Below, piece by piece: positions 9,193 to 16,923 of a stretch of 18,642 nucleotides of DNA; position 1 is the first letter of the stretch, and the number at the start of each line of letters is the position of its first letter. Both the position numbers and the translations under genes were made by a program. This DNA is from Chromera velia (Eukaryota; Sar; Chromeraceae): positions 22,501-41,142 of the forward strand of contig JAHBMJ010000760.1 of the NCBI GenBank assembly GCA_018398765.1. Reading direction: 5' to 3'. The notes under the pieces are model-generated. The model worked only from the letters and a program-made list of their open reading frames with translations, was not told the DNA's origin and searched no databases.

Positions 9193-9960
9193 GAGAAAGA
9201 AAAGAAATAATTAAGGTAAGTATTGCAATGAAACATATAAGGTAGATAGACTGATACATATATACCAACCTACATACCAAGCCATATACGAACGTACATA
9301 CCAAGCCACACGTACATATCACGTTAAGAAATATTAAGAACACTTTTACACCAGGATTAATATTTTGTACTATCATACATGTTTAGAAGTAAAAGTAAAC
9401 TTGGTTCATTAGAGACAAACAAGAAGTTGCATGTATTTAGAGACGTATGTATATACATTCTCCCGAACTTACATGTATTCTTAAGATCGCATGAACATTA
9501 AAGGAGTCGGCATGTCTGAAAACAAAGTGGCCACGTCAAGAAAAAAAAAGGATTTTTTGGTGTTGTGCAGCAAGATTTGGACTTACAGACGTATATAAAT
9601 ACAGGCCTGCAAAACAAATACAAAACAGAAAAAACATGGGGAAAACTAAATACCTTAAGACATACGTCCTTAAATACCAACTTGTAGGTCAGATACAGAA
9701 CGAAAAATGCATGCGCAAAAGACCAACATGTATATATATAAATACGTATGTCAAGATCGAACTAGAAATTGCTCTTCAAAACAGCAAATATTGACTTTCG
9801 GCGTTTTTCACCAGTTTAAAAAGTGAGGAGAAATGAAAAAAAAAAAAAAGAGCTAGAGAGTGAACGAGAAACCTTCATCCGGACTTTAAGATTTTTACAC
9901 AGTGACTCGAACCCTGAACAGACTTTGCGCTTACTGAACTCCACCAAGGAATAAACTTCT
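9002..9960. other. AT-rich non-coding block, possible LTR remnant
   Basis: Markedly more AT-rich than both sides. It holds an (AG)n run at 9156-9187, a 24-bp-period pair of TACATACCAAGCCA (9271 and 9295), ATGTATATATA stretches, an A-run at 9838-9849 and an AATAAA at about 9949. No protein-like frame. It could be the body of an LTR starting near 8992, but no matching terminus is visible. Confidence 0.35.
9156..9187. repeat. (AG)n microsatellite
   Basis: About 16 uninterrupted AG dinucleotides. Confidence 0.95.
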
Positions 9961-9988
9961 AGCCTGAGGAGTCAGACAAGTAGACCGC

Positions 9989-9994
9989 TATAAA
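9989..9994 (+). promoter_or_regulatory. TATA box candidate (TATAAA)
   Basis: TATAAAGGG lies 44 bases upstream of the first base of ATG 10038. This would place a transcription start near 10020 and leave a short 5'UTR, in a region where base composition switches from AT-rich to GC-richer. An LTR promoter is the alternative. Confidence 0.4.
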
Positions 9995-10037
9995 GGGAGA
10001 GCGACAGAAGTTGGTAGAGTGGGGCCGGGGTTTCAGT

Positions 10038-10142
10038 ATGGCCGGAGTGATCCAAGCTCTGCTCTCTCTTCTTTTTTTCGCATTAATTTTAGGGACGCGT
10101 CTGATATATCTAGACAGATCGGGAGGATCCGAAGGAGAGTAG
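10038..10142 (+). CDS. Short membrane-anchored reading frame, possible first exon
   Basis: ATG 10038 follows a good TATA box. The first 34 codons encode a hydrophobic span of about 20 residues (VIQALLSLLFFALILG) flanked by Thr-Arg and then Asp/Arg/Ser/Gly, as in a signal anchor or uncleaved signal peptide. A TAG at 10140-10142 ends it, but the phase then stays open for 29 more codons to TGA 10230-10232. A second frame opening at 10229 (acidic, Glu/Arg-rich, to about 10387) also looks coding, so an intron or frameshift between the two is possible. Too short to identify. It may be the N-terminus of the spliced gene suggested by the exons at 10718-12410. Confidence 0.3.
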   Translation: MAGVIQALLSLLFFALILGTRLIYLDRSGGSEGE

Positions 10143-10330
10143 AGAGAGAAGAAGGCTAGCCTAAGGGCATGTAGAGGAATATCCGCGTTTCCTCCCGGTG
10201 GGAGTAGGGCCATAGGTGGGGGAGGGCAGTGACTCACAAGAATGAGAGTGAAGAAGAAGTTGCAAGGCGGGAGGGAGATGATTCAGAAGAGAGGCAGTGG
10301 GAGGATATGATCCTCCGTGAGGCCGTGCGC

Positions 10331-10350
10331 CATCCATCCATCCATCCATT
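10331..10350. repeat. (CCAT)n microsatellite
   Basis: Five CATC units in tandem. Confidence 0.85.
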
Positions 10351-10556
10351 CGGAAGCAAAGGAGGGAATGCGAAGGATTGCACTTAAAACACACACAGGT
10401 TAGTCCGTGGCCCTTTCTAGTGATGTGCTTTTCCTCTTTTCTTTCTGTGTTGAAGTTTCTCTCTGTGCGTTCTTCTGTTTTTGGAAGTATGCAGCTCTCG
10501 AAGTGAGTGGATGAATGTGTGAAAGTTACGCCCGAAAGTGTGTGACTATATATATG

Positions 10557-10637
10557 TATGTGTGTGTGTGTGTGTATGTGTGTGTCCCTGTCTCTGTCTG
10601 TGTCTGTATCTGTGTGTGTGTCCCTGTCTCTGTCTGT
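10557..10637. repeat. TG/TCTG-rich simple repeat
   Basis: TG dinucleotides grade into TCTG words. A GTGTCCCTGTCTCTGTCTG block occurs twice, about 42 bp apart, showing an internal duplication. It lies in a probable intron. Confidence 0.85.
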
Positions 10638-10717
10638 TTGCATGTAACGAACAGATGAAACCCTTTTTGTTGACGCGTTTTTGACTGTCTACTCTTCTTC
10701 TTTTATGTCTTTTGCAG

Positions 10718-11000
10718 GTACTCTCTCCGTATTGCTCGGAAGATGCCATCAAGTTCCTCTCGTTCTGAACGGCCATAAGCCCTCTGAAGCCTTTGTGGGG
10801 TGAGGGGGAGCTTTCTGATAGGTGGTTTGCATCCACTGCGAGGACAAGGCAAGGGCTGACCTTGCTGCACTATAGTGCCTCTTCTGTCAGTCGGGAGGGT
10901 TGTAACTATTTTATCTTCCTGTAGTTTTGACGGAGAGAGTCGAAGCGAGGCGAGAGGGACTGCAGTGTTGTCAACGAGGGTAGCCGAGGGAGGGATTTGG
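10718..11000 (+). pseudogene. Degenerate upstream copy of a duplicated exon
   Basis: It follows a TTTTGCAG acceptor. The first 16 codons match the exon at 11100 (SPYCS-xx-AIKFLSF), then TGA at 10766-10768 interrupts the frame where the downstream copy reads Gly. The homology continues past the exon into intronic sequence (AAGGGCTGACCTTGCTG, TTGACGGAGAGAGTCGA), so the unit copied was exon plus downstream intron. Confidence 0.55.
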
Positions 11001-11099
11001 GAGGGGGGGAATCGCAGCTGTTTTTTTTTTAGTGGAAATTCGGATTCTTCCACTGTTGCTTTCAACTAACTTCTCTCGCCGTTACTCTCATGTTTGCAG

Positions 11100-11252
11100 G
11101 TTACCTCTCCATACTGCTCCAAAGGTGCCATCAAGTTCCTCTCGTTCGGTCTGGCCACGAGCCCTCTGGAGTTTTTTGGGCGTGACGAGGAGGGAAAATC
11201 CTCTGTCTTCTTCGCATACGACTACAAGGTCTTGTTACTGTTCTTCAAGATT
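11100..11252 (+). CDS. Probable internal coding exon, 51 codons, unknown protein
   Basis: Bounded by an acceptor (branch-like TTCAACTAAC, then pyrimidines, then TTTGCAG) and a strong donor (ATT followed by GTAAGA). The frame is open through all 153 bases. The product starts VTSPYCSKGAIKFLSF and ends in a hydrophobic VLLLFFKI, which reads like a folded domain core. A second copy lies 382 bp upstream and is broken. Phase 0 at both ends would let the exon be skipped or duplicated without changing frame. The family is not recognised; one other frame is also open, so the frame choice rests on composition and on the match between copies. Confidence 0.45.
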
Positions 11253-11824
11253 GTAAGAGTTGTTTGAGATGCGGACATGGAGTTAAAGATGCAGACTGAG
11301 GAAGAAGGGGTGCAGCTGGAGGTGTTTGAGAGGTGATTTACGTCTGTTGCAAGGATAAGGGAAGGGCTGACCTTGCTGTACTACAGTGCGTCTTCTGTCA
11401 GTCGGTCAGGTTATGACTATTTTATCTGTCTATATGTCTGTCTGTCGGGAGGGTTGTACTTCGTCTGTATGTTTGACGGAGAGAGTCGAGTTGAGAGGGA
11501 CTAGTCGAGGGAAAAGTACGCATGTGTCTTTTCTTGCGTTGAATAGTTGCATGCATGGGTGGAGCAAACAAATGTCTACTTGTGTATGATTTGTTTTTCT
11601 GCACTTCTGCTTCTTTTGTGGGTTTTTCCCATGCTTGCTGCATGCTTCGATTCGTTACCGCCTTGTTTCTTTCCTGCTGTCCTTTCTTCTTTCCTGTTAC
11701 ACAGTATTTTTGACTGCCCCTACCGGTGATCTCCGAGCTGCTTGTCATGCACTGATGCCCTTCATATTTTTTTTTTCTTGTTCCCTTTTCTCCCTTATCT
11801 ATCTTATCCCTCTCTTGCTTGCAG

Positions 11825-12243
11825 TGATAAAGGAGGGCTCTGACATCTACCAGTGGCAAGATTTCCTCCTTTATATGGTCAGGACGCACGTGCGTGTCAG
11901 AAGAAAAAGAGCGGAGGAAGGTAAAAAAGAAAAAAGAGAGGGGAAAGACTATGCTAAGCTGGTCACTTCTGCTGTGGGATGTGCTGCTGAGATAAAAACC
12001 CCTGCCAGCCCCGTCCCTGGTGCCTCCCTCGAAGGCATACAGAGACGGAACGGGGGGTGGAGGGAGTCCTTTTCCATGCCGAACTCCAACCACAGCCCGC
12101 GTCCCCATTCCAATTTGAAACCTATGCAGGCAGCACAGAGGGTCATAGACGGGGAGAAAGAGACTGAATTGAGGAGAGCTCCCACACGGCTGACAGAGAG
12201 GGACAACGACAAACAGAGGCGACAAGCAGAGCTCACCAGTTGA
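11825..12243 (+). CDS. Probable coding exon, basic and polar protein segment
   Basis: It follows a long polypyrimidine stretch ending TTGCTTGCAG (intron end 11824). The frame reads IKEGSDIYQWQDFLLYMVRT, then a highly basic segment (VRRKRAEEGKKEKREGK) and a Ser/Pro-rich linker, and ends in a charged stretch at TGA 12241-12243. Just before that stop, another frame (offset +1) takes over with a Pro/Lys-rich sequence running to the donor at 12411. Either a one-base shift or a tiny intron between about 12190 and 12240 joins them. I read this as an exon of the same gene as 11100-11252. No domain is recognised. Confidence 0.4.
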
Positions 12244-12410
12244 ATCTGCAAGACTCGAAGAGCAGTCTGCCACAGCAACTCCCAGAGGGCCAGTCGGTGG
12301 TTTTACCGATCTTCAACCAGCCAGCACGTCCTCCCCACTCCCCAAACCAAAACCGAAGGGACCTCCTCCAAAACAAGCGGCATCCATCCGAATAGACAAA
12401 GGAACAAGAG
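12242..12410 (+). CDS. Pro/Lys-rich coding segment ending at a splice donor
   Basis: Offset by one from the preceding frame, it reads through LEEQSATATPRGPVGG to a PLPKPKPKGPPPK tract and IRIDKGTR, then meets AAGAG followed by GTCGGC, a plausible donor. A 230-base pyrimidine-rich intron (12411-12640) follows and ends TTGTTTGCAG. Low complexity makes this weaker evidence than a folded domain, but its composition clearly differs from the T-rich intron after it. Confidence 0.35.
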
Positions 12411-12676
12411 GTCGGCAATTTAATTTCATTCTATCTATCTGTCTTTCTTCTGCTTTCTCGCCCGTTGTTCTCGCTCCCTATTTCTCTGTTGTCCTTTCTT
12501 ACGGGATTTCAATCAATGCAGTACGTGAATTATTTCTCGTCAACACTCTTGTTTAATGTTTTCTGAACCTCTTTTTTCTGTCATTGATGACTGGTCCTGT
12601 TTCTTGAACAGGATAAATCATATGATTATGTTGTTTGCAGGTCTTACCAATACCAGTGGAAGCCTAAGAAATTTAG

Positions 12677-12937
12677 GACCCTCCATACTGTCTGGGAGCA
12701 CCTGTCGATGTGGGGCCCTCTGACTCCGCCGAGAGCCTTAAAATCAAGATGCAGGAGAAGTTTGGCACCCTCCCTCATCAGCAGATTCTACTGATCTTTA
12801 ATGGACAGCAGTTTGCGGAGGGCCGAGCCCTTTCTGATTACAAGATTTCTGTTGAACGTCAACAGCGTGAAGGGGCCAAGTAAAAACGACTGCGCACGGT
12901 TGTCCTGAAGAACTTGCCTCGAGGTTTGCTGGAGTAA
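12677..12937 (+). CDS. Diverged ubiquitin-like domain, possible pseudogene
   Basis: The frame from about 12704 to 12847 aligns with ubiquitin from its LEVEPSD strand to LSDYNI: VGPSDSAESLKIKMQEK, then PHQQ, LIFNGQQF, EGRALSDYKI. By eye about 25 of 46 positions are identical, with one extra residue before LIF. Upstream, the DNA still resembles the ubiquitin N-terminus (AGGACCCTC) but in another phase, so a small indel has broken the start. After LSDYKI there is an insertion, then TAA 12881-12883, and in the same phase a stretch ending VVLKNLPRG that resembles the ubiquitin LHLVLRLRGG tail; a second TAA is at 12935-12937. The C-terminal GlyGly needed for conjugation is not intact. It may be the end of the spliced gene upstream or a decayed ubiquitin copy. 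Confidence 0.7.
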
Positions 12938-12939
12938 CC

Positions 12940-13402
12940 CCTTCTCCCCTGCCCCCCCCTTCTCTCTCTATGCCTGTGTGATCCTGCATGTGTGTATGTA
13001 TATGTACATTTGTCCATCTGGTTGCTTTTCCAGACAGTCTGACAGAGGTAGTTCTGAAGAGAAGAAAGCTGAGCATTAAATACGCTCCGTCGCCTGAGTA
13101 AGAAAAATCAGCATTGAAGCCTGAGAGAACTGTACATGTGAACCTGCCTGCCTGCCTGCCTGACTAACTGCAGCCCTGAATGATAAAAGCCTGAGGGATC
13201 TTGGCACTGAATTTGCTTTTTTGAGCGCTGCAAGATCACCAGTGGCAAAGTCACTTCAAGGTCAGACAGGCGGCCTCTATATAGGCATAAGCAGAAAAAG
13301 AAAAGTAGACGTGCCAACAAGATTACAGTAACATCGTTTTTTTGCCTCAGGAGTCGGTCTCCTTCACCCTCTCTGCAATCTTCCTTCTCTCAGTGCTAGG
13401 CG
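12940..13402. other. Non-coding, with (CCTG)n
   Basis: A C-run and pyrimidine stretch (12938-12970), then a CCTG microsatellite at 13143-13161. No protein-like frame on either strand. Confidence 0.45.
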
Positions 13403-14125
13403 CTAACACTTAAGCAGCGTGTTGACGACGCCATCACCATAAGAAGAGGAGGTCGTACGTAGATCCGTCGCAAAGAAGAGGTCGTACATAAAGGTATACG
13501 ATGCCGTGCCGATGACGGAGACTCGAGAAAGAGACATCGATGAACGACTTAACAATGAACGTCGAGTCATGCGCCTCGAGACAGGGCGAGACAGGGAGAG
13601 GGAGGAGGGTTTTTTCAGAGTCTGCAGGCAGAGGATCTGCTCGTTCAGGGCCTTTAACTGGGGACCAGTGATTTTCTCCTTCTCTTGGAGTGAGAGAAGC
13701 TCCCTGATGTCCATGATCCTTACCTTACCTATTCTTAGGACGTCGGTCCACTGCAGATACCTCTTCATCCACTCTGCGTCGGGCGGAGAGACACAGTCCA
13801 CAACATGCCTGTAGAAAATCCGAAGCTGCTCAGAGACTTCCGAGCTAAGATGGAACACCCGTTCTACCACCTTCTCTAGCATTTCCACCTCAGTCCTTGC
13901 GATGTAATGCTTGATGTTGACCCCCACCTTGTTCCTGTTGGTAAGGGTGAGCCTGCCACACCACTCGTCCGAGTCACCGAGAATGGCAACAGCATCTGCA
14001 TATTGCCGTACCCACTTGATGATGTCTGCATCGTCCATGAGGCCGAAGACGCCTACGGTCTTCGCCTCTATACCCTTGATCGCGACACACCCGTGGGGAG
14101 CGTCCTTTTTGGGACTTATGGTATA
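13403..14125 (-). CDS. Unrecognised protein-like frame, minus strand
   Basis: The minus-strand frame is open from just after TGA (14126-14128) to TAG 13403-13405. The first ATG is at 14038 (211 codons), but the 29 codons before it (including VAIKGIEAKTVGVFGL) look equally protein-like, so the real 5' end may be an upstream exon or a non-ATG start. The first 135 or so residues after the ATG are globular in composition: a DDADIIKWVRQYADAVAIL segment, Trp-Cys-Gly, and amphipathic helices (VEMLEKVVERVFHL; EWMKRYLQW). The last 70 residues are Ser/Arg-rich low complexity and may be read-through beyond a donor. There is no known motif; it could be an exon of a host gene or a retroelement ORF. Confidence 0.5.
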   Translation of the reverse strand, partial: YTISPKKDAPHGCVAIKGIEAKTVGVFGLMDDADIIKWVRQYADAVAILGDSDEWCGRLTLTNRNKVGVNIKHYIARTEVEMLEKVVERVFHLSSEVSEQLRIFYRHVVDCVSPPDAEWMKRYLQWTDVLRIGKVRIMDIRELLSLQEKEKITGPQLKALNEQILCLQTLKKPSSLSLSRPVSRRMTRRSLLSRSSMSLSRVSVIGTASYTFMYDLFFATDLRTTSSSYGDGVVNTLLKC

Positions 14126-14239
14126 TCATCTGCAGTAGCTAGTACAGTAGGGAATCGGGAAAACAGCAAGGGGAATGTTGTTGGAATAAGAATGGAAGAC
14201 TCTCTCAATGACGGCGCCAGTGAAAAGTAAAGTCTCACC

Positions 14240-15187
14240 TCTCTCAAGATTCCTCCAGTAGAATCCTATGGGCCCTCCCATATCGATCCTGTAGCCTGTC
14301 TAGGGGACTCTTCAAACTGTTATACTCCCGAATTCCTCGCCCTCTCTTACTAGAGGACTATAGCGAATACATTGACTTAACGCACTCATCTAGACCGATA
14401 AAGATGGACAGAAATAAATATCTGATCAGTTTTTTCACCAGACAGAAAGTCTATGAACCCCCACAGTCCACAGAAAGCTCCTGCTGGTGGCCTTGTACAA
14501 TACTCAGAGCACAAGAGAACCATAAAGACACATAGGGCACAGTATCGTTCCTACACATGAAGCTCTGTCAATCTCTAGGTCAAGTCTCTCACTCAGACAG
14601 ACAGAAACTACTGTGCACGTCTGTCTGACTGTCTGAAAATTAATTTGACCGGAATTAATTCTGAAGCCTCCGATGGCATAACCTCACCATCATCCTAATT
14701 AAATCCAATCTGAAGGCCCGGAGCACATACTACCGCGGGATATATTTCTTATGCCAAAGTGCATGCAGGCTATACCATGGAACTCACAACATGCACATCT
14801 CTATCGCAGGCGCCCCGTCACCCCCTAGGCCATCCCATATGGCCAGGCCGCCGCGTGTGTGCGTCGCTCTTTTCTCTAGCTCGGGGCGAAGGGACGAATG
14901 GAAAGGCCGGGACCAGAATTCACCCTCCGTGAATCCGACCAGAAATGGGACCGTTGTTTACTTTCATAAAATAGAATTTCGGTCGCTTTAGGTTATATGC
15001 AAATTAGGTGAGCAATCGCTAGCATACTTCTAGCTTTGCAATATGACTTGAATGCTAACAGACTGCCATTTATTATTGGAACACTAGTTGGAACACTAGT
15101 TGGGATACAATGGCTGCTAGTGGTAGGTTAAGTCCTAGATTAAGTCGGATAATAAGTCCTAAGTCCCGTAATAAGACAGTTAGCACA
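14240..15187. other. Non-coding spacer
   Basis: No convincing gene. It contains an inverted repeat TCAGACAGA/TCTGTCTGA (14593-14601 and 14620-14628, 18-base loop), two AATTAATT words flanking TGACCGG near 14640, a doubled GGAACACTAGTTG (about 15078-15102), and clustered TAAGTCC words at 15129-15165. Confidence 0.4.
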
Positions 15188-15195
15188 TGGAAGGA
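15188..15195. repeat. Left target-site duplication of MITE 1 (TGGAAGGA)
   Basis: Identical to the 8 bases right of the element at 15487-15494. Confidence 0.85.
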
Positions 15196-15486
15196 CTAGG
15201 CGCCAAACATAGAAAAAAAAAAGAAAGAAAAAAGTTGGGAAAGCCTTTTTTTGTTTTTCAATTTTTTTTTTCTTTTTTTATATTTCAAGTGCCTCCGAGT
15301 CCAAAAGGAAAAGAATCACTTTCAACTCTGAAACTTACTTTTCCATACAAAATCTAGCACAAAATGTCAACGTATGACCCTAAACCCTAACCAAAATTTT
15401 AACCCTAAAAAAAAAAAAGAAAAAGAAAAAAAAAAGTTGAGGACGCCTCATTTTTTTTTTTCTTTTTTTTAATGTGCGGCGCCTAG
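15196..15486. mobile_element. MITE 1: non-autonomous DNA transposon with CTAGGCGCC ends
   Basis: 291 bp. The perfect terminal inverted repeats CTAGGCGCC…GGCGCCTAG extend imperfectly inward (left AAACATAGAAAA, right complement GCACATTAAAA). It is flanked by identical 8-bp duplications TGGAAGGA. It has no coding capacity. Inside each end is an A-tract, a short core and a T-tract: GTTGGGAAAGCC (15234-15245) and GTTGAGGACGCC (15436-15447), in the same orientation. The middle holds CCCTAAACCCTAACC. An 8-bp duplication suggests a hAT-like (or other 8-bp-TSD) transposase, but no autonomous partner is in the window. Confidence 0.85.
15378..15410. repeat. Telomere-like CCCTAAA words inside MITE 1
   Basis: CCCTAAACCCTAACC at 15378-15392, and another AACCCTAAAA after a short AAAATTTT. 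This matches the TTTAGGG-type telomere repeat of plants and many algae, but there are only three units. Confidence 0.6.
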
Positions 15487-15494
15487 TGGAAGGA
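15487..15494. repeat. Right target-site duplication of MITE 1 (TGGAAGGA)
   Basis: Exact copy of 15188-15195. Confidence 0.85.
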
Positions 15495-16180
15495 TCGAAT
15501 GAGATGAAGTGCCAACTTCTTATCACTTAGAGAGAAAAAGGAGTCAAATGGAATGGAAAGATGGATGGAGATGACATTGTAGGTAGACGGTACAAAGGAA
15601 TATACTATGAGGATTAGTGGGAGAGCTAAGTATACCTAGGGAACTAGAGATGTCCCTATGGAGAAATCTCATACAGAGACGTAGAGAGAGATCTCATACA
15701 GAGAAGTCTGTTCGACAAAGACTCTTTGCTAGAACCTTTTCTTGATTGTTCTGCTTGCTTTGATTGCTTATATGCATAAGGTTGTATACATTTATGCTGT
15801 ATAGATTTACTGCGGATCAAAACAGTGTCAAGTGCCCCGGCATGCTTGATTGGCTTGCATGGGCGCGGTGCGTAACGTGCAAAGGCCGCGATAATGCCGC
15901 GGCATGATGCTTAGGCCTTTCTATAGTTGTAAGTGTAGTGGTTACATAGGTAACGTGATATACCCAACTAGTTGGGTGAGTGTCTTAGGGGGCATCAGTG
16001 ATTCAATGGTTTGAATTATATACTTCTAACATGTCTTGACCGTGTATATTTATGCAAGTGCGCGCTGTCTTAGGGCCTCCAAGCTGGGCTAAGCTACCTT
16101 CTAAAGAGAAATATACATTGATTCACCTTGATTCTATGAATTAACTAAGGGAGGACATCGATCTCCCCCCTAAAAAATAG
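15495..16180. other. Non-coding spacer between the two MITEs
   Basis: No gene. It holds a doubled ATCTCATACAGAGA (about 15666 and 15690), the 12-bp palindrome ATGCCGCGGCAT (near 15893) and the perfect 16-bp palindrome ACCCAACTAGTTGGGT (15962-15977). Confidence 0.45.
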
Positions 16181-16188
16181 AGTGATCG
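16181..16188. repeat. Left target-site duplication of MITE 2 (AGTGATCG)
   Basis: Matches the right flank at 7 of 8 positions (AGTGATCA). Confidence 0.75.
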
Positions 16189-16414
16189 CTAGGCGCCGGC
16201 TAGAGAGAAAAAAAAAAAGATCTCCCTAGATCATCTACTTTTTTTTTTGTTTTTCAGTCAAACAATTGTTATTCAACTGTTGCACAAGTGTTGTTTGTGT
16301 GTTGCACAACTGTTGTTAAGTATTGTTCAGGATCATTAAAGTAAAGAAGAAAAAAAAAAAAGATCTCCCGAGATTGTCTACTTTTTTTTTTTCCTAGCTC
16401 TAGCTGGCGCCTAG
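16189..16414. mobile_element. MITE 2: second member of the CTAGGCGCC family
   Basis: 226 bp with terminal inverted repeats CTAGGCGCCGGCTAGAG (left) and the complement of CTCTAGCTGGCGCCTAG (right), one mismatch in 17. Flanked by AGTGATCG and AGTGATCA. Each end holds an A11-12 tract, a 20-base core starting GATCTCCC and ending TCTAC (16219-16238 and 16362-16381, 17 of 20 identical, same orientation) and a T10-11 tract. The central 100 bases are rich in TTGTT/GTTGCACAA words. No coding capacity. It shares termini and layout with MITE 1 but not the core or middle sequence. Confidence 0.85.
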
Positions 16415-16422
16415 AGTGATCA
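16415..16422. repeat. Right target-site duplication of MITE 2 (AGTGATCA)
   Basis: Differs from 16181-16188 at the last base only. Confidence 0.75.
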
Positions 16423-16923
16423 TGCGATATCAGGGCCTCTCAGAGTCTCAGCTGATCTCAGCAAAGCTAAGCTGCCCCCCGATGCAACACTTTTAATAAT
16501 ATGTGTATTCCTCTCTTTATAGCGGTAGCGTAGAAGGTAGATGCAACGGTAAGTGTGTCAGCGTGTCCTTTCTTGTATCTGTGTCACTGCTGCGGCGTGT
16601 GTGTCACTTTACGGGTCCTACACTGTAAAGCTTCAAACAATGAAAACTTAGGCTAACTTTCTTTCTTTCTTTAGAACTTTGTTAATTTTATAAAGGAAAA
16701 TTGAATATAATTGAATCTACATTAAGGGTTCGATCCTAAGTTTGATCTTAAATGAAGGTGAGTGCTAAAGAAAATGTTACTCCAAGAAAAAACAAGGGCA
16801 CCCTGACGGAAAAATGTTTAGTAAACAACCTAGTCTTTCCATTTCAATGAGGGAAGCCCTGCAAAAAATGTTAAAAAAGTGATAGAAAAGTTGTTAGAAA
16901 GGCTAGTAGAAAAGTGATGATCG
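16423..16923. other. Non-coding spacer
   Basis: A block starting CAGGGCCTC at about 16430 and ending AAAGCTAAGCTGCC resembles TAGGGCCTC…GGGCTAAGCTACC at about 16070, on the other side of MITE 2. A (CTTT)n run lies at 16658-16674. No gene or RNA is seen. Confidence 0.4.

Noticed and set aside
10161-10836. Minus-strand frames rich in Arg/Asp/Thr/His repeats
   Set aside because: Produced by the TG/TCTG microsatellite; low complexity only.
11422-12278. Minus-strand frame of 283 codons
   Set aside because: It crosses the T-rich intron and the plus-strand exon; splice signals, composition and the ubiquitin-like domain downstream favour the plus strand.
13391-13415. CTAGGCGCT near the end of the minus-strand frame, resembling a MITE end
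   Set aside because: One mismatch in nine, no partner end and no duplication at a suitable distance.
16720-16740. GGTTCGATCC, a perfect tRNA B-box
   Set aside because: No A-box at the right distance, and no T-arm or acceptor stem pairing; not a tRNA or a clear tRNA-derived SINE.
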